From Glaciimonas sp. PAMC28666 (GTDB lineage Bacteria; Pseudomonadota; Gammaproteobacteria; Burkholderiales; Burkholderiaceae_D), in assembly GCF_016917355.1 (NCBI RefSeq), contig NZ_CP070304.1, positions 4,464,001 to 4,528,000 of the forward strand: a stretch of 64,000 nt of DNA. The letters run 5' to 3'. The position numbers were made by a program, and so were the translations under genes. Of this stretch, positions 1-10,566 are shown in pieces (the stretch's first letter is position 1; each line of letters starts with the position of its first letter). The notes under the pieces are model-generated. The model did not search any database, had not been told where the DNA came from, and saw only the letters and a list, made by a program, of their open reading frames with translations.

Positions 1-192
1 GTTACACGAGGGCTTAACGCAAGATGCATAACCAGACGGCAGATTCAGCTGCAAGTTCCCGAAACGAATGCTAATTGACGATATTAATCGATTCAATAGT
101 TTTTTGCATGAATTTTTTCTCAAAATGCAGATTGCAGTATCGCCTTAGGCCCTCACTAAAGTACAATCTTTGCCATTATCAAAGGAGAAATG
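1..192. other. Upstream non-coding stretch
   Basis: I see no convincing gene in these bases. They end with a purine-rich ribosome binding site (AGGAG-like, 183-187) that serves the next gene. Any gene running in from the left edge cannot be judged. Confidence 0.5.
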
Positions 193-600
193 ATGAAATC
201 GAAACAAGTTTTAACACTCGACGATCTGAAGAAAATTGCGAATGCAGCAGAAGCTGAAGCGATAGCAAATAACTGGGCAGTGACGATTTCTATTGTCGAC
301 GATGGCGGTCATTTGTTGTGGTTGCAGCGTCTGGACGGTGCAGCACCGATTTCAGCGCACATTTCACCAGCCAAAGCTAAAACCGCTGCTTTAGGACAGC
401 GTGAGTCTAAGGTTTATGAAGATATGATCAACAATGGTCGCTTTTCATTTATCACGGCACCTAATCTGGATGGGTTGCTAGAAGGCGGCGTTCCTATCAT
501 CATCAATGGTGAGTATCTGGGAGCGGTTGGTGTCTCGGGTGTTAAATCATCGGAAGATGTGCAGATCGCCAAGGCTGGAATTGCCGCGTTATCTGCCTAA
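193..600 (+). CDS. GlcG/HbpS-like (DUF336) small protein
   Basis: This 135-residue soluble protein belongs to the GlcG/HbpS/PduO C-terminal family. Family members bind heme or cobalamin-like ligands or sit beside glycolate and diol catabolic genes, and their biochemical role is often unknown. Visible family features are an N-terminal helix, the segment VDDGGHLLWLQRLDGA, SPAKAKTAA in the middle, and a C-terminal glycine-rich GGVPIIINGEYLGAVGVSG. Two ATG codons lie in tandem at 190 and 193. The Shine-Dalgarno GGAG at 184-187 is only 2 bases from the first but 5 from the second, so 193 is preferred. No signal peptide is visible. The gene stands alone before carA, and nothing nearby reveals a substrate. 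Confidence 0.8.
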   Translation: MKSKQVLTLDDLKKIANAAEAEAIANNWAVTISIVDDGGHLLWLQRLDGAAPISAHISPAKAKTAALGQRESKVYEDMINNGRFSFITAPNLDGLLEGGVPIIINGEYLGAVGVSGVKSSEDVQIAKAGIAALSA

Positions 601-837
601 AAATTAATTTTTTAGCATTTAAATGATGGTTGCCTATCGTCGCCTTGTATCTTCAAGCTAATTTCGCTGGGCGCGATAGGGTTGAGGTTTTAAGATTTTT
701 TATCTGGTCCTGCGCAGATTTATCAAATGATATTAAATATTTGCAGTTGAATGCTGCTGATGAAAACAACGGCGGCGTGTTCGGAGCCGCGTTTTGCGAT
801 CAGCGGTGTCTATTAGCGAGTAGCTAACCTGCTACGA
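601..837. other. Intergenic region before carA promoter
   Basis: No gene is supported here. A short open frame (630-827) has no ribosome binding site and no family resemblance. The region ends at the carA promoter. Confidence 0.5.
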
Positions 838-866
838 TTGTCGGAAGGGTGATTTTGCTCTATAAT
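838..866 (+). promoter_or_regulatory. Sigma-70 promoter of carAB
   Basis: The -35 is TTGTCG at 838-843 and the -10 is a perfect TATAAT at 861-866, separated by 17 bases. Transcription would start near 873, giving a leader of about 140 bases before carA. The leader includes a short hairpin (CTCCA/TGGAG, around 940-957), but I see no attenuator. Confidence 0.65.
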
Positions 867-1011
867 TGGAGGGTTAAGCCCAATTTACTCCGCCGTAGCG
901 CATACATCTCCATTCCGTCTCAAAAAGACTATTAATATCTCCAGAATATTGGAGGGTTTCTTAGCGGTCGTTTGGCACAGCGCGCGGCGGTAACAACATC
1001 AGGAGTTACCT

Positions 1012-2175
1012 TTGCCGCCATTTTTTTCTGGCCATGCTGTTCCGGCCGTCCTCGCGCTAGCAGATGGGTCAATTTTTCAAGGTTTTTCGATTGGAGCTGT
1101 TGGCCATACGACCGGTGAAGTGGTATTTAATACCGCTATGACCGGGTACCAGGAAATACTTACAGACCCTAGCTATAGTCAACAAATCGTTACACTGACT
1201 TATCCTCACATCGGAAATACCGGTGTTAATCCAGAGGACATTGAGTCATCCCGCGTGCACGCTGCGGGTTTGATCATCCGCGATTTGCCGCGTTTGATCT
1301 CAAACTTCCGTTCTTCCCAAACACTTGAATCTTACTTGCAAGATGCGAATGTTGTCGCGATTGCCGGCATAGACACGCGCAAATTGACCCGCATCCTGCG
1401 CGAAAAAGGTGCGCAAAGTGGCGCCATCGTCACCATGCAGTCAGATATCGCCACCACCACCGCGAAGGCGTTGGAGTTGGCGCGCAGTTTTCCTGGTCTG
1501 GCTGGTATGGATTTGGCTAAAGTGGTTTCCACCACTAAATCGTATAGCTGGAGTGAAACAGAATGGCGTCTCGGCCGAGGTTACGATCAGCAAATTACGG
1601 CTAAATATCATGTTGTCGCATTTGATTATGGTGTCAAATTCAACATCTTGCGTATGTTGGCTGCCCGGGGCTGCAAAGTAACGGTATTGCCTGCGCAGGC
1701 TACCGCCGCTGAAGCGTTAGCGCTTAATCCCGACGGGATATTTTTATCGAACGGTCCTGGTGATCCAGAGCCATGCGATTACGCCATTTCGGCGACGAAA
1801 GAATTGATAGAGCGCGGCATCCCTACCTTTGGAATCTGCCTGGGACACCAGATTATGGCATTGGCGTCCGGCGCGAAGACGATGAAAATGAAATTTGGAC
1901 ATCATGGCGCAAATCATCCTGTTCAGGACCTTGTGACCAAGCAGGTCATGATCACGTCGCAGAACCACGGTTTTGCAGTCGATCCGGAAACCTTGCCTGC
2001 AAATTGCCAGGTAACGCATGTTTCGTTATTCGATGGCTCGTTGCAAGGTTTTGCCCGCACTGATAAGCCAGCGTTTTGCTTTCAGGGGCATCCGGAAGCC
2101 TCGCCTGGACCGAATGACGTCGCCCCTTTGTTCGATCGCTTTGTGGCGATGATGGAGAAAAATAAAAATGCCTAA
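1012..2175 (+). CDS. carA: Carbamoyl-phosphate synthase small subunit
   Basis: CarA is the glutamine amidotransferase subunit of carbamoyl-phosphate synthetase. It passes ammonia to CarB for arginine and pyrimidine synthesis. The 387 residues match the usual length (382 in E. coli). The N-terminal CPSase small domain carries [12 protein letters not shown], and the class I glutaminase domain follows with [11 protein letters not shown], the nucleophile Cys276 in GICLGHQ, and [10 protein letters not shown] with the catalytic His/Glu. The start is TTG at 1012: AGGAG at 1001-1005 lies 6 bases upstream, and no in-frame ATG fits the conserved N-terminus. The gene overlaps carB by 8 bases, so the two are almost certainly translationally coupled. 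Confidence 0.97.
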   Translation: MPPFFSGHAVPAVLALADGSIFQGFSIGAVGHTTGEVVFNTAMTGYQEILTDPSYSQQIVTLTYPHIGNTGVNPEDIESSRVHAAGLIIRDLPRLISNFRSSQTLESYLQDANVVAIAGIDTRKLTRILREKGAQSGAIVTMQSDIATTTAKALELARSFPGLAGMDLAKVVSTTKSYSWSETEWRLGRGYDQQITAKYHVVAFDYGVKFNILRMLAARGCKVTVLPAQATAAEALALNPDGIFLSNGPGDPEPCDYAISATKELIERGIPTFGICLGHQIMALASGAKTMKMKFGHHGANHPVQDLVTKQVMITSQNHGFAVDPETLPANCQVTHVSLFDGSLQGFARTDKPAFCFQGHPEASPGPNDVAPLFDRFVAMMEKNKNA

Positions 2176-5100
2176 GCGTACCGATATAAAAAGCATCCTG
2201 ATTATAGGTGCTGGGCCGATCATTATCGGCCAGGCCTGCGAGTTCGACTATTCTGGCGCGCAAGCCTGCAAAGCGCTGCGTGAAGAGGGTTACAAAGTTA
2301 TCCTGGTCAACAGCAATCCAGCGACCATCATGACTGACCCGGAAATGGCCGATGTTACTTACATCGAGCCGATTACCTGGCAAGTCGTTGAACGTATTAT
2401 TGCAAAAGAAAAGCCTGATGCAATTTTGCCGACAATGGGCGGCCAGACCGCACTGAATTGCGCACTTGATTTGCATCATCATGGCATTCTGACTAAATAC
2501 AACGTTGAACTGATTGGTGCTTCTCCGGAAGCCATCGACAAGGCCGAAGATCGCTCCAAATTCAAAGCCGCGATGACCAAAATTGGTCTGGGTTCAGCGC
2601 GCTCGGGTGTTGCGCACACGATGGATGAAGCTTGGGTTGTGCAAAAAGAACTCGGATTTCCAACCATCATTCGTCCATCGTTCACGATGGGCGGCACTGG
2701 CGGTGGTATCGCATATAACGCGGAAGAGTTCGAAGCGATTTGCAAGCGTGGTCTGGAAGCATCGCCGACCAAAGAATTGTTGATTGAAGAGTCGTTGATT
2801 GGCTGGAAAGAATTTGAGATGGAAGTTGTGCGCGATAAGGCGGATAACTGCATCATCGTTTGTTCAATTGAAAATCTGGACCCGATGGGCGTGCACACCG
2901 GTGATTCTATTACGGTGGCGCCAGCGCAGACGCTGACGGACAAAGAATATCAAATCATGCGGAATGCCTCGCTGGCTGTATTGCGCGAGATCGGCGTTGA
3001 TACGGGTGGCTCCAATGTTCAGTTCTCCATTAATCCTGCTGACGGCCGGATGATTGTTATCGAGATGAACCCACGCGTGTCGCGTTCTTCGGCTTTAGCT
3101 TCAAAAGCAACCGGATTTCCGATTGCCAAGATCGCTGCGAAGCTGGCGGTTGGCTTTACGCTCGATGAATTGCGCAACGAAATCACAGGCGGTGCAACCC
3201 CAGCATCGTTCGAGCCATCGATTGATTACGTCGTTACCAAGATTCCGCGTTTTGCGTTCGAAAAATTCCCTGCCGCCGATGACCATCTGACGACGCAAAT
3301 GAAATCGGTTGGCGAAGTGATGGCGATTGGCCGCACCTTCCAGGAATCGTTCCAAAAAGCATTGCGCGGACTTGAAGTCGGTGTTGATGGAATGAATGAA
3401 AAAACCCAGGACCGCGAAGTGATCGAAGAAGAGCTTGGCGAGCCGGGACCGGACCGTATCTGGTACGTCGGCGACGCATTTGCGCAAGGATTTACATTGG
3501 AAGAAGTGCATCAACTGACGCATATCGACCCGTGGTTCCTGTCGCAGATCAAAGAGATTGTCGACACCGAATTGTGGCTGGAAAGCACGCAAACGCTGGA
3601 AGGTCTTGATCGCGACACATTGTACAAACTGAAGCAACAAGGATTTGCCGATCGTCGTCTGGCGAAGCTGTTGAAAGTCACTGACACTGAAGTGCGTGCC
3701 AAACGTCATGCGATGAACTTGCGTCCAGTCTACAAGCGCGTCGATACTTGCGCGGGTGAATTTTCGACTGATACTGCATACATGTATTCGACCTACGAGG
3801 AAGAGTGCGAGTCCAATCCTACCGACAAAAAGAAAATTATGGTACTCGGTGGTGGTCCTAACCGTATCGGTCAAGGTATCGAGTTCGATTATTGTTGCGT
3901 ACACGCAGCGCTAGCGTTGCGCGCCGATGGTTACGAAACCATCATGGTGAACTGCAATCCAGAAACTGTTTCGACCGATTATGACACTTCTGATCGTTTG
4001 TACTTTGAGTCGTTGACGCTGGAAGACGTGCTGGAAATCGTCGACAAAGAAAAGCCATACGGCGTGATCGTTCAGTACGGTGGTCAAACGCCGTTGAAAC
4101 TGGCGCTTGATCTTGAGGCAAACGGCGTTCCGATTGTCGGCACTTCGCCAGACATGATCGATGCAGCCGAAGATCGCGAACGCTTTCAAAAGCTTCTGCA
4201 TGATTTGAATCTGCGTCAACCGCCAAATCGCACTGCACGTACTGAAGAAGATGCACTGCGTCTGGCTCAGGAAATCGGTTATCCGCTGGTAGTTCGCCCA
4301 TCCTACGTATTGGGCGGACGCGCCATGGAGATCGTTCATGAGCAGCGTGATCTTGAGCGTTACATGCGTGAGGCCGTGAAGGTTTCGCACGATTCGCCCG
4401 TATTGCTGGATCGTTTCCTGAACGATGCGATTGAAGTTGATGTCGATTGCCTGTCCGACGGTGAGCGCACATTTATCGGTGGCGTCATGGAACACATCGA
4501 ACAAGCGGGCGTTCATTCGGGGGACTCCGCATGCTCGTTGCCGCCTTATTCATTGGCGCAGGAAACTATTGATGAACTGAAGCGTCAGACCGCACTGATG
4601 GCGAAAGGCTTGAACGTTGTGGGTTTGATGAACGTACAATTCGCGATTCAGCAGATTGATGGCAAGGATGTCGTATTCGTTCTTGAAGTTAATCCGCGCG
4701 CATCGCGCACCGTGCCGTTTGTTTCCAAGGCTACCGGTTTGCAATTGGCCAAGATCGCAGCGCGCTGTATGGTTGGTCAGTCTCTGGATAGTCAAGGAAT
4801 CAAAGACGAGGTTGTACCGAAGTACTTCAGTGTCAAGGAAGCGGTATTCCCGTTTGTGAAATTCCCGGGCGTGGACACTATTCTCGGACCGGAAATGAAA
4901 TCAACCGGCGAAGTAATGGGCGTCGGTAAAACGTTCGGCGAGGCTTTCGTTAAGTCACAACTCGGTGCTGGTATCAAGTTGCCAACTTCAGGACAGGTGT
5001 TCCTAAGTGTTAAAGCTGGAGATAAGCCCCGTGCTGTAAAGGTTGCGAAAGATTTGGTAGCAATGGGCTTTTCCGTCGTTGCCACTAAAGGTACAGCAGC

Positions 5101-5389
5101 CGCAATTCACGCGGCTGGTATCCCGGTGAAGACTGTCAACAAGGTCGTTGAAGGTCGTCCGCATGTTGTCGATATGATTAAGAACAATGAAATTACGTTG
5201 GTCATTAATACTGTCGAAGAAAAGCGCAGCGCCATCGTTGATTCACGGGCTATCCGTACATCGGCACTACAGGCACGTGCAACGACTTATACGACGATTG
5301 CAGGAGCCGAGGCAGCGGTGCAGGGTATGCGTCATCTGGACGAGTTGAATGTCTACGATTTACAAGGCCTGCATAAAACCTTACACTAA
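2168..5389 (+). CDS. carB: Carbamoyl-phosphate synthase large subunit
   Basis: CarB makes carbamoyl phosphate from bicarbonate, ammonia and two ATP, with CarA as partner. The 1073 residues are full length. The two homologous synthetase halves each start with a glycine-rich motif ([17 protein letters not shown] near residue 15 and [17 protein letters not shown] near 560), and each has an ATP-grasp core with [17 protein letters not shown] or [17 protein letters not shown]. The last 130 residues form the MGS-like allosteric domain, which in E. coli binds UMP, IMP and ornithine. The ATG at 2168 lies inside the end of carA, so the subunits are made from one message. Nothing is missing or unusual. 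Confidence 0.98.
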   Translation: MPKRTDIKSILIIGAGPIIIGQACEFDYSGAQACKALREEGYKVILVNSNPATIMTDPEMADVTYIEPITWQVVERIIAKEKPDAILPTMGGQTALNCALDLHHHGILTKYNVELIGASPEAIDKAEDRSKFKAAMTKIGLGSARSGVAHTMDEAWVVQKELGFPTIIRPSFTMGGTGGGIAYNAEEFEAICKRGLEASPTKELLIEESLIGWKEFEMEVVRDKADNCIIVCSIENLDPMGVHTGDSITVAPAQTLTDKEYQIMRNASLAVLREIGVDTGGSNVQFSINPADGRMIVIEMNPRVSRSSALASKATGFPIAKIAAKLAVGFTLDELRNEITGGATPASFEPSIDYVVTKIPRFAFEKFPAADDHLTTQMKSVGEVMAIGRTFQESFQKALRGLEVGVDGMNEKTQDREVIEEELGEPGPDRIWYVGDAFAQGFTLEEVHQLTHIDPWFLSQIKEIVDTELWLESTQTLEGLDRDTLYKLKQQGFADRRLAKLLKVTDTEVRAKRHAMNLRPVYKRVDTCAGEFSTDTAYMYSTYEEECESNPTDKKKIMVLGGGPNRIGQGIEFDYCCVHAALALRADGYETIMVNCNPETVSTDYDTSDRLYFESLTLEDVLEIVDKEKPYGVIVQYGGQTPLKLALDLEANGVPIVGTSPDMIDAAEDRERFQKLLHDLNLRQPPNRTARTEEDALRLAQEIGYPLVVRPSYVLGGRAMEIVHEQRDLERYMREAVKVSHDSPVLLDRFLNDAIEVDVDCLSDGERTFIGGVMEHIEQAGVHSGDSACSLPPYSLAQETIDELKRQTALMAKGLNVVGLMNVQFAIQQIDGKDVVFVLEVNPRASRTVPFVSKATGLQLAKIAARCMVGQSLDSQGIKDEVVPKYFSVKEAVFPFVKFPGVDTILGPEMKSTGEVMGVGKTFGEAFVKSQLGAGIKLPTSGQVFLSVKAGDKPRAVKVAKDLVAMGFSVVATKGTAAAIHAAGIPVKTVNKVVEGRPHVVDMIKNNEITLVINTVEEKRSAIVDSRAIRTSALQARATTYTTIAGAEAAVQGMRHLDELNVYDLQGLHKTLH

Positions 5390-5568
5390 GATACGATCAA
5401 TTTGTCTTCCGGAAGATGGCTTGCAGTTCATCACTTTACGGTGAGCTTGCTTCGGTGGGTTAATCGGCCTGAGTAACGTTACTAGTCATAAGTTTAGTAA
5501 GTTATACATATCGTTAATCACTATTGTTCTTCAAAGCTGTAGAAGATAAGCAGAAATCAGACGTCCCA
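5390..5568. other. carB-greA intergenic region, left part
   Basis: No gene is seen. A 12-base palindrome (TCTTCCGGAAGA, 5405-5416) lies just after carB. The rest of the spacer carries the hairpin and weak promoter listed separately. Confidence 0.4.
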
Positions 5569-5619
5569 TGCGGAGGTCGCAGACAGCGCCAAAACCCGGC
5601 GCGGTTTGTGACCTCCGCA
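5569..5619 (+). terminator. Long GC-rich stem-loop after carB
   Basis: TGCGGAGGTC (5569-5578) pairs perfectly with GACCTCCGCA (5610-5619). An inner stem GCGCC/GGCGC (5586-5590 with 5598-5602) closes a 7-base loop. A short T-rich stretch (CATTTTATTC) follows. It could be the carAB terminator, 180 bases past the stop, or a structured RNA element. The T run is too weak to decide. Confidence 0.45.
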
Positions 5620-5705
5620 GCATTTTATTCAAGTGATCGTTAAGATCACTGCGGCCGAAGGATTGATGGAGTGCAGGGGGGACCTCTTTGTTTTCGATAC
5701 GGTTT

Positions 5706-5734
5706 TTGACGTAACGCCCGAAGTAGACTAGAAA
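5706..5734 (+). promoter_or_regulatory. Candidate greA promoter
   Basis: TTGACG at 5706-5711 matches the -35 consensus at 5 of 6 positions. TAGAAA at 5729-5734, after a 17-base spacer, matches the -10 at 4 of 6. It sits about 90 bases before the greA start. This is pattern matching only. Confidence 0.35.
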
Positions 5735-5826
5735 TGAACGCTGGCGAATAGTGTTAAAAATGCAACCTTAAAGGGGCATTCGTTCGCCAAATTAATAACT
5801 TTAAATAGATTTTGAATAAGATTCCT

Positions 5827-6303
5827 ATGAGCTCAGTACCTCTTACCAAGTTTGGCGCCGAATTGTTGAAAGCTGAACTGGTGCGCCTGAAAACAAAAGA
5901 ACGTCCGTCCGTTATCAATGCGATTGCCGAGGCGCGGGCGCACGGTGATCTTTCTGAAAATGCCGATTACGACGCAGCGAAAGAGCGCCAGGGGTTTATC
6001 GAAGGTCGGATTGCCGATCTGGAAGGAAAGTTGGGCGCAGCGCAAATCATCGATCCAACCACGTTGGATGCGGAAGGCCGCGTGGTTTTTGCCGCAACCG
6101 TGGATCTTGAAGATCTGGAAACCGGAGACAAGGTAACCTATCAAATCGTTGGAATGGACGAGGCTGATATCAAAGTCTCAAAAGTCTCCATTACTTCACC
6201 AATTGCCCGTGCATTGATCGGGAAAAGCGCTGGGGACGTTGTCGGTGTCCAGGCTCCGTCAGGGATCCGCGAGTACGAGATTTTAGAAGTGCGTTATATC
6301 TAG
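5827..6303 (+). CDS. greA: Transcription elongation factor GreA
   Basis: GreA enters the secondary channel of stalled RNA polymerase and stimulates cleavage of backtracked transcripts. Starting at ATG 5827 gives 158 residues, the same as E. coli GreA, with the family N-terminus [14 protein letters not shown]. The N-terminal coiled coil carries [16 protein letters not shown], whose acidic tip residues act at the polymerase active site. The C-terminal FKBP-like domain ends with [13 protein letters not shown]. An upstream in-frame TTG at 5812 would add five residues not typical of the family. No strong Shine-Dalgarno is seen before either start. The position between carB and the yhbY/rlmE cluster is common in Betaproteobacteria. 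Confidence 0.95.
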   Translation: MSSVPLTKFGAELLKAELVRLKTKERPSVINAIAEARAHGDLSENADYDAAKERQGFIEGRIADLEGKLGAAQIIDPTTLDAEGRVVFAATVDLEDLETGDKVTYQIVGMDEADIKVSKVSITSPIARALIGKSAGDVVGVQAPSGIREYEILEVRYI

Positions 6304-6454
6304 GTTTTTCCACGTCAGTGTAGGCATCGAGTGATTCGGGGCGCCAGCAGGATGGCCAAGAAGGCAGAGGAATTTTGGCCTCTATATGAACGTTGCGACA
6401 GCGAGCTTCCATGCTATTGAACTTCGGTCGATGATGACCGTGGCAAAGGACATA

Positions 6455-6913
6455 ATGATAGTAGTGCGCGCAAGATTATTAATCGCTACCCTATGGGTAG
6501 GAAGCTTATGGACGGTGGGATATGTCGTCGCGCCTACCTTGTTCGCAACGTTGTCGGACAGGGTTTTGGCAGGCACTATCGCCGGTAGTTTATTCAGAAT
6601 TGAAGCTTGGATCGGCGTGGTCTGTGGGCTGTTACTGACGCTGTTATTCTGTTTTCGGACAGCTGACGACAACGCGCCATTACGGAAAACCTTATTACGG
6701 TTAACGTTGGCGGTGCTTCTCTGTACTTTGGTCGGTTATTTCGGAATTCAGCCGTTTATGGCATCGCTACGTGAAGCTGCTGCGCCTGGCGGTGTCATGA
6801 GTTCTGCTGCAAAAACGCAGTTCGGTATTTTGCATGGTGTCGCAAGCGCGATATATCTCATTCAAAGCTTGCTTGGCGTCGGCTTGATTTTGAAATTACG
6901 CACATTGCGTTAA
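6455..6913 (+). CDS. DUF4149 integral membrane protein
   Basis: This 152-residue hydrophobic protein fits the DUF4149 family, which is found next to yhbY/ftsJ in many Betaproteobacteria and has no assigned function. Four membrane segments are visible: around the N-terminus (LLIATLWVGSLWTVGYVVA), residues 45-65, 75-97 and the C-terminal 25 residues. The PTLFATLSDRVLAGTIAG stretch between the first two is typical of the family. The start is uncertain. ATG 6455 has AAGGA four bases upstream and gives the usual family length. In-frame ATGs at 6386, 6431 and 6434 would add 7 to 23 polar residues without a better ribosome site. It converges on yhbY. Confidence 0.75.
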   Translation: MIVVRARLLIATLWVGSLWTVGYVVAPTLFATLSDRVLAGTIAGSLFRIEAWIGVVCGLLLTLLFCFRTADDNAPLRKTLLRLTLAVLLCTLVGYFGIQPFMASLREAAAPGGVMSSAAKTQFGILHGVASAIYLIQSLLGVGLILKLRTLR

Positions 6914-7046
6914 CGCGCGATCCACGTAGTTAGGATTGCAGGGGAAATCTCCGTTATCGGCTTTTTACCCTTGCAACTTCAGGTAAAATGCGCCGGCTCC
7001 CTTGAGTTTCGTGTACCGCGCGTTTAGAGCAATTTCACTGGCCGGG

Positions 7047-7517
7047 TTATTGACCAAGGGCAGATTTCTTGCGGCTTTTTTGACGTGGTTTTTCGCGTTT
7101 GATATTGCCGCCAGCGGTTACGCGCTCATTGCCTTTAACCATCACTTTGGTCACTGATGGGCGTTTGGTTCCACTTGGGCTTGGTTTAACAATAGTGACT
7201 TCACGCATGCCTCTTCCACGTGTTTCGGTACGTGCCTTCGCTGCATCTTTTTGCGGACGATACATTATCAGGAGTTTACCGATGTGCTGTACCGGAGCGG
7301 CACCGAGTTTGTCGCAAATAGTTTCGTAGATTGCAATCCGCGCTTCGCGATCGTCGCCAAATACACGCACCTTGATCAGGCCATGGGAATTCAGGCTGTT
7401 ATCAATTTCCTTTAATAGTGACGGTTTCAAACCTTCTTCACTAATGAGGACGACTGGACTTAGTGCATGGGCTTCGGCGCGGAGTTCGCTGCGCTCGGCG
7501 GGTGTGAGTTTCAACAT
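7047..7517 (-). CDS. yhbY: YhbY-family RNA-binding protein
   Basis: This 156-residue protein starts with a CRS1-YhbY (CRM) domain over about residues 1-97. It binds pre-50S ribosomal RNA and assists large-subunit assembly. The domain shows LTPAERSELRAEAHALSPVV, a GLIKVRVFGDDR strand and the RNA-contacting GKLLIMYRP. E. coli YhbY is only 97 residues. Here a basic tail of about 60 residues rich in Lys, Arg, Gly and Pro follows, as in other Betaproteobacteria, and probably adds RNA affinity. The gene is divergent from rlmE, another 23S rRNA factor, with only 37 bases between their starts, so the promoters must overlap the opposite gene. Confidence 0.92.
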   Translation of the reverse strand: MLKLTPAERSELRAEAHALSPVVLISEEGLKPSLLKEIDNSLNSHGLIKVRVFGDDREARIAIYETICDKLGAAPVQHIGKLLIMYRPQKDAAKARTETRGRGMREVTIVKPSPSGTKRPSVTKVMVKGNERVTAGGNIKREKPRQKSRKKSALGQ

Positions 7518-7554
7518 AAATATAAAAATTCCTTAAAAACGGTATTCTACGCGA

Positions 7555-8199
7555 ATGGCAAAGAAGAAATTAAACAAAAACTGGCTTCACGATCACATTA
7601 ACGATCCATATGTGAAGTTGGCGCAAAAAGATGGCTATCGCGCACGCGCTGCATACAAGCTAAAAGAAATTGACGAAGTTGACAAATTGATCAAGCCCGG
7701 TCAAATTATCGTCGATCTTGGGTCCACGCCGGGAAGCTGGTCTCAATACGTTCGTAATAAACTCGCCGGACAAGAGGGTGGCGGCATCCATGGAATGGTG
7801 ATCGGTTTAGATATTTTGCCCATGGACCCTATTGCCGATGTGCACTTTATATTGGGGGATTTCCGGGAGCAAGATAGTCTTACCCAGCTTGAACGGTTGT
7901 TGTCTGGCCGTAAAGTTGATCTTGTTTTATCAGATATGGCGCCTAATCTGTCAGGTATTGCTATCGCAGACGCTGCACGAATGGAGGAAATTATTGATTT
8001 GGCAATCGAGTTCGCGGTCAATCATATGAAACCTTCTGGCGTATTATTGGCAAAATGTTTCAACGGTAGAGGATATAACGAAATTTTGGGCAAATTTCGC
8101 GCCACGTTTGAAAGCGTCGGGTCTAGAAAACCGAAAGCCAGCCGTGATAAGTCCTCCGAAATCTTCTTATTGGGGCGGAATTTAAAGAATTCGGCTTGA
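7555..8199 (+). CDS. rlmE: 23S rRNA 2'-O-methyltransferase RlmE (FtsJ/RrmJ)
   Basis: RlmE methylates the 2'-O of U2552 in the A loop of 23S rRNA, a late step in 50S assembly. The 214 residues match the family. The Rossmann SAM-binding motif is [13 protein letters not shown] (about residue 55). The K-D-K-E catalytic set is visible: Lys in [10 protein letters not shown], Asp in [12 protein letters not shown], Lys in VLLAKCFNG, and Glu in SSEIFLLGR near the C-terminus. The protein is soluble. It precedes ftsH as in E. coli (rlmE-ftsH), but here a repeat element of 190 bases separates the two, so cotranscription is less certain. Confidence 0.95.
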   Translation: MAKKKLNKNWLHDHINDPYVKLAQKDGYRARAAYKLKEIDEVDKLIKPGQIIVDLGSTPGSWSQYVRNKLAGQEGGGIHGMVIGLDILPMDPIADVHFILGDFREQDSLTQLERLLSGRKVDLVLSDMAPNLSGIAIADAARMEEIIDLAIEFAVNHMKPSGVLLAKCFNGRGYNEILGKFRATFESVGSRKPKASRDKSSEIFLLGRNLKNSA

Positions 8200-8269
8200 A
8201 TTTCGCGTTTCACCACTTTATTGTGGATTTATCCTTGATTTATCAGAGATGCGTCCACATATCGAGTTT

Positions 8270-8459
8270 TAGGAGCCTGTCGGACTGTGTTTGGCGCTTG
8301 CGAATAATTGAGCGCAAAATTGCCGGGCTGTTGTAGATTTCACCAGATTCTTAAGCAATAGCGCGCTATTGCCACTTGAATACGGCAAAATCTGTCTTCG
8401 ACCCCGATAATTTTTGTTTCGATGCCGTGGAACGTCGAGCTAAGTCCGACAGCCTCCTA
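8270..8459. repeat. Dispersed repeat element, copy 1 (full length)
   Basis: The ends form a 17-base inverted repeat with one mismatch (8270-8286 against 8443-8459). In the middle is a perfect 18-base palindrome (GCAATAGCGCGCTATTGC, 8355-8372). A diverged copy lies near 33000-33137, sharing GGCAAAATCTGTCT and flanking blocks. There is no open frame. It resembles a non-autonomous MITE-like or intergenic repeat placed between rlmE and ftsH. I cannot see target-site duplications. Confidence 0.7.
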
Positions 8460-8574
8460 GTATCGACTGGTGATTCCGAGTAAAATCAGGTCTCAACCAA
8501 AAAGCAACAAACATAGTGCGAGCCCAACCCGAAGCACCACGACTATCGGCGCGTCGCGCGCTCAAGGAGTTCTA

Positions 8575-10461
8575 GTGAATAACATGTTTTCAAAAGCCGC
8601 CATCTGGGTGGTCATAGCCTTGGTGCTCTTTACCGTATTTAAGCAATTCGATACCAAAGGGTTGTCTAACGGTGCGGCACCGATCGCCTATTCTGACTTC
8701 ATTAATGAGGTGAAGGCGGGACACATCACGGATGCGGTGATTGAAGACCGTAACATTATCGCCAATACCTCAGACGGTAAAAAAATCAAGACCACTACCA
8801 CCTTCCTTGATCGTGGCTTAGTGGGTGATTTGCTTAATAACGGCGTTAAGTTCGACGTTAAGCAGCCCGAAGAACCGTCGTTCCTCTCGCAAATATTTAT
8901 ATCCTGGTTTCCGATGATTTTGTTGCTCGGCGTCTGGATCTTCTTTATGCGGCAGATGCAAGGCGGCGGCAAGGGCGGTGCGTTCTCATTTGGAAAATCA
9001 AAAGCGCGGATGCTGGACGAGACCACAAACACGGTCACTTTTGCCGACGTCGCTGGTTGCGACGAAGCAAAAGATGAAGTATCGGAAATTGTGGATTTCC
9101 TACGTGACCCTACGAAGTTTCAAAAATTGGGCGGGCGTATTCCCCATGGCGTACTGATGGTCGGGCCTCCAGGAACGGGTAAAACACTTTTGGCACGAGC
9201 CATAGCGGGTGAGGCTAAAGTGCCGTTCTTTACCATTTCCGGTTCAGACTTCGTTGAAATGTTCGTGGGTGTGGGTGCTTCGCGTGTTCGTGACATGTTC
9301 GAAAATGCCAAAAAACATTCACCTTGTATTATCTTTATCGATGAAATCGACGCGGTTGGTCGTCATCGCGGCGCTGGTATGGGCGGAGGAAATGACGAGC
9401 GCGAACAAACGCTGAATCAAATGCTGGTTGAGATGGATGGCTTTGAAGTGAACTCCGGCGTGATCGTAATTGCCGCCACCAACCGTGCTGACGTACTCGA
9501 TAAAGCTCTGTTGCGTCCAGGTCGTTTCGACCGCCAGGTGGTAGTTGGGTTGCCGGATATTCGCGGTCGTGAGCAAATTCTTAATGTGCACATGCGCAAA
9601 GTGCCTATCTCGACTGACGTTAAGGCTGATATTTTGGCGCGCGGTACACCTGGATTTTCTGGTGCAGATTTGGCAAATTTAGTCAACGAAGCGGCATTGT
9701 TTGCAGCACGTCGTACGAAACGTCTGGTTGAAATGCAAGACTTCGAGGATGCCAAGGACAAGATTGTCATGGGTCCAGAACGCAAGTCCGCTGTGATGCG
9801 TGAAGAAGAGCGTCGTAATACTGCTTATCATGAATCAGGTCACGCTGTTGTTGCCAAGTTGCTTCCAAAGGCTGATCCGGTACATAAAGTCACCATCATG
9901 CCGCGTGGTTTTGCGCTAGGGCTTACATGGCAGTTGCCTGAACATGACCGTGTCAATATGTATAAAGACAAGATGCTCGAAGAAATCGCTATTCTGTTTG
10001 GCGGTCGTATTTCTGAAGAGATCTTTATGCATCAGATGTCTACCGGAGCCTCCAACGATTTTGAGCGTGCGACGAAGTTGGCGCGTGCGATGGTGACGCG
10101 TTACGGTATGTCCGAAACGCTCGGAACGATGGTGTACGAAGATACAGAGCAAGATGCTTATTTTGGCCGGATGGCTTCAAAAACTGTTTCGGAAGCGACT
10201 CAGCAAAAAGTCGATGCGGAAATTCGCAGCATTCTGGATCAGCAATATGCGTTATCGCGCAGTTTGCTTGAGGAAAATCGCGACAAGGTTGAGGCCATGA
10301 CCAAGGCACTGCTTGATTGGGAAACGATTGATGCGGATCAAATTAACGACATCATGGAAGGTCTCGAGCCACGTTTGCCAAAGTATGGTATTCCGGTAAA
10401 GAAGACGCCGACTGATAGTTCGTCTGGCGGCATTTCCCCGACTGCGACTGCGCCTGCGTGA
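8575..10461 (+). CDS. ftsH: ATP-dependent zinc metalloprotease FtsH
   Basis: FtsH is the essential membrane-anchored AAA+ protease that degrades LpxC, sigma-32 and misassembled membrane proteins. The 628 residues have two membrane segments (about 8-23 and 105-125) flanking a periplasmic domain. The AAA+ module follows, with Walker A GPPGTGKT at 197-204, Walker B IIFIDEID and the SRH region. The M41 peptidase has the zinc motif HESGH at 419-423. The start is GTG 8575 with AAGGAG 5 bases upstream, which gives the conserved [13 protein letters not shown]. An earlier in-frame GTG at 8470 would put a 35-residue polar extension before the signal anchor and overlaps no better site. A terminator follows. 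Confidence 0.97.
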   Translation: MNNMFSKAAIWVVIALVLFTVFKQFDTKGLSNGAAPIAYSDFINEVKAGHITDAVIEDRNIIANTSDGKKIKTTTTFLDRGLVGDLLNNGVKFDVKQPEEPSFLSQIFISWFPMILLLGVWIFFMRQMQGGGKGGAFSFGKSKARMLDETTNTVTFADVAGCDEAKDEVSEIVDFLRDPTKFQKLGGRIPHGVLMVGPPGTGKTLLARAIAGEAKVPFFTISGSDFVEMFVGVGASRVRDMFENAKKHSPCIIFIDEIDAVGRHRGAGMGGGNDEREQTLNQMLVEMDGFEVNSGVIVIAATNRADVLDKALLRPGRFDRQVVVGLPDIRGREQILNVHMRKVPISTDVKADILARGTPGFSGADLANLVNEAALFAARRTKRLVEMQDFEDAKDKIVMGPERKSAVMREEERRNTAYHESGHAVVAKLLPKADPVHKVTIMPRGFALGLTWQLPEHDRVNMYKDKMLEEIAILFGGRISEEIFMHQMSTGASNDFERATKLARAMVTRYGMSETLGTMVYEDTEQDAYFGRMASKTVSEATQQKVDAEIRSILDQQYALSRSLLEENRDKVEAMTKALLDWETIDADQINDIMEGLEPRLPKYGIPVKKTPTDSSSGGISPTATAPA

Positions 10462-10520
10462 TTCTTTCCTGGCGAAAAGCGACATCATAGTGAGTCGGGA
10501 ATCTTCGACGTAACCACTCA

Positions 10521-10548
10521 AGGGTGAGGATTGATCCTCGCCCTTTTT
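10521..10548 (+). terminator. Rho-independent terminator of ftsH
   Basis: The arms AGGGTGAGGA and TCCTCGCCCT (10521-10530 and 10535-10544) pair around a 4-base loop and are followed by TTTTT to 10548. It ends the ftsH message 60 bases past the stop and lies just before folP, which must therefore have its own start or rely on read-through. Confidence 0.85.
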
Positions 10549-10566
10549 CTGTATACGAATAAAAAA

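Noticed and set aside
630-827. 65-residue frame before carA
   Set aside because: No Shine-Dalgarno, no known family, and it lies in the carA upstream region.
8470-8574. Upstream GTG start for ftsH
   Set aside because: It would put 35 polar residues before the first membrane helix. GTG 8575 has a perfect ribosome site and the family N-terminus.
10531-10566. TTG start for folP
   Set aside because: The codon lies in the loop of the ftsH terminator, and the added residues are not conserved in FolP.
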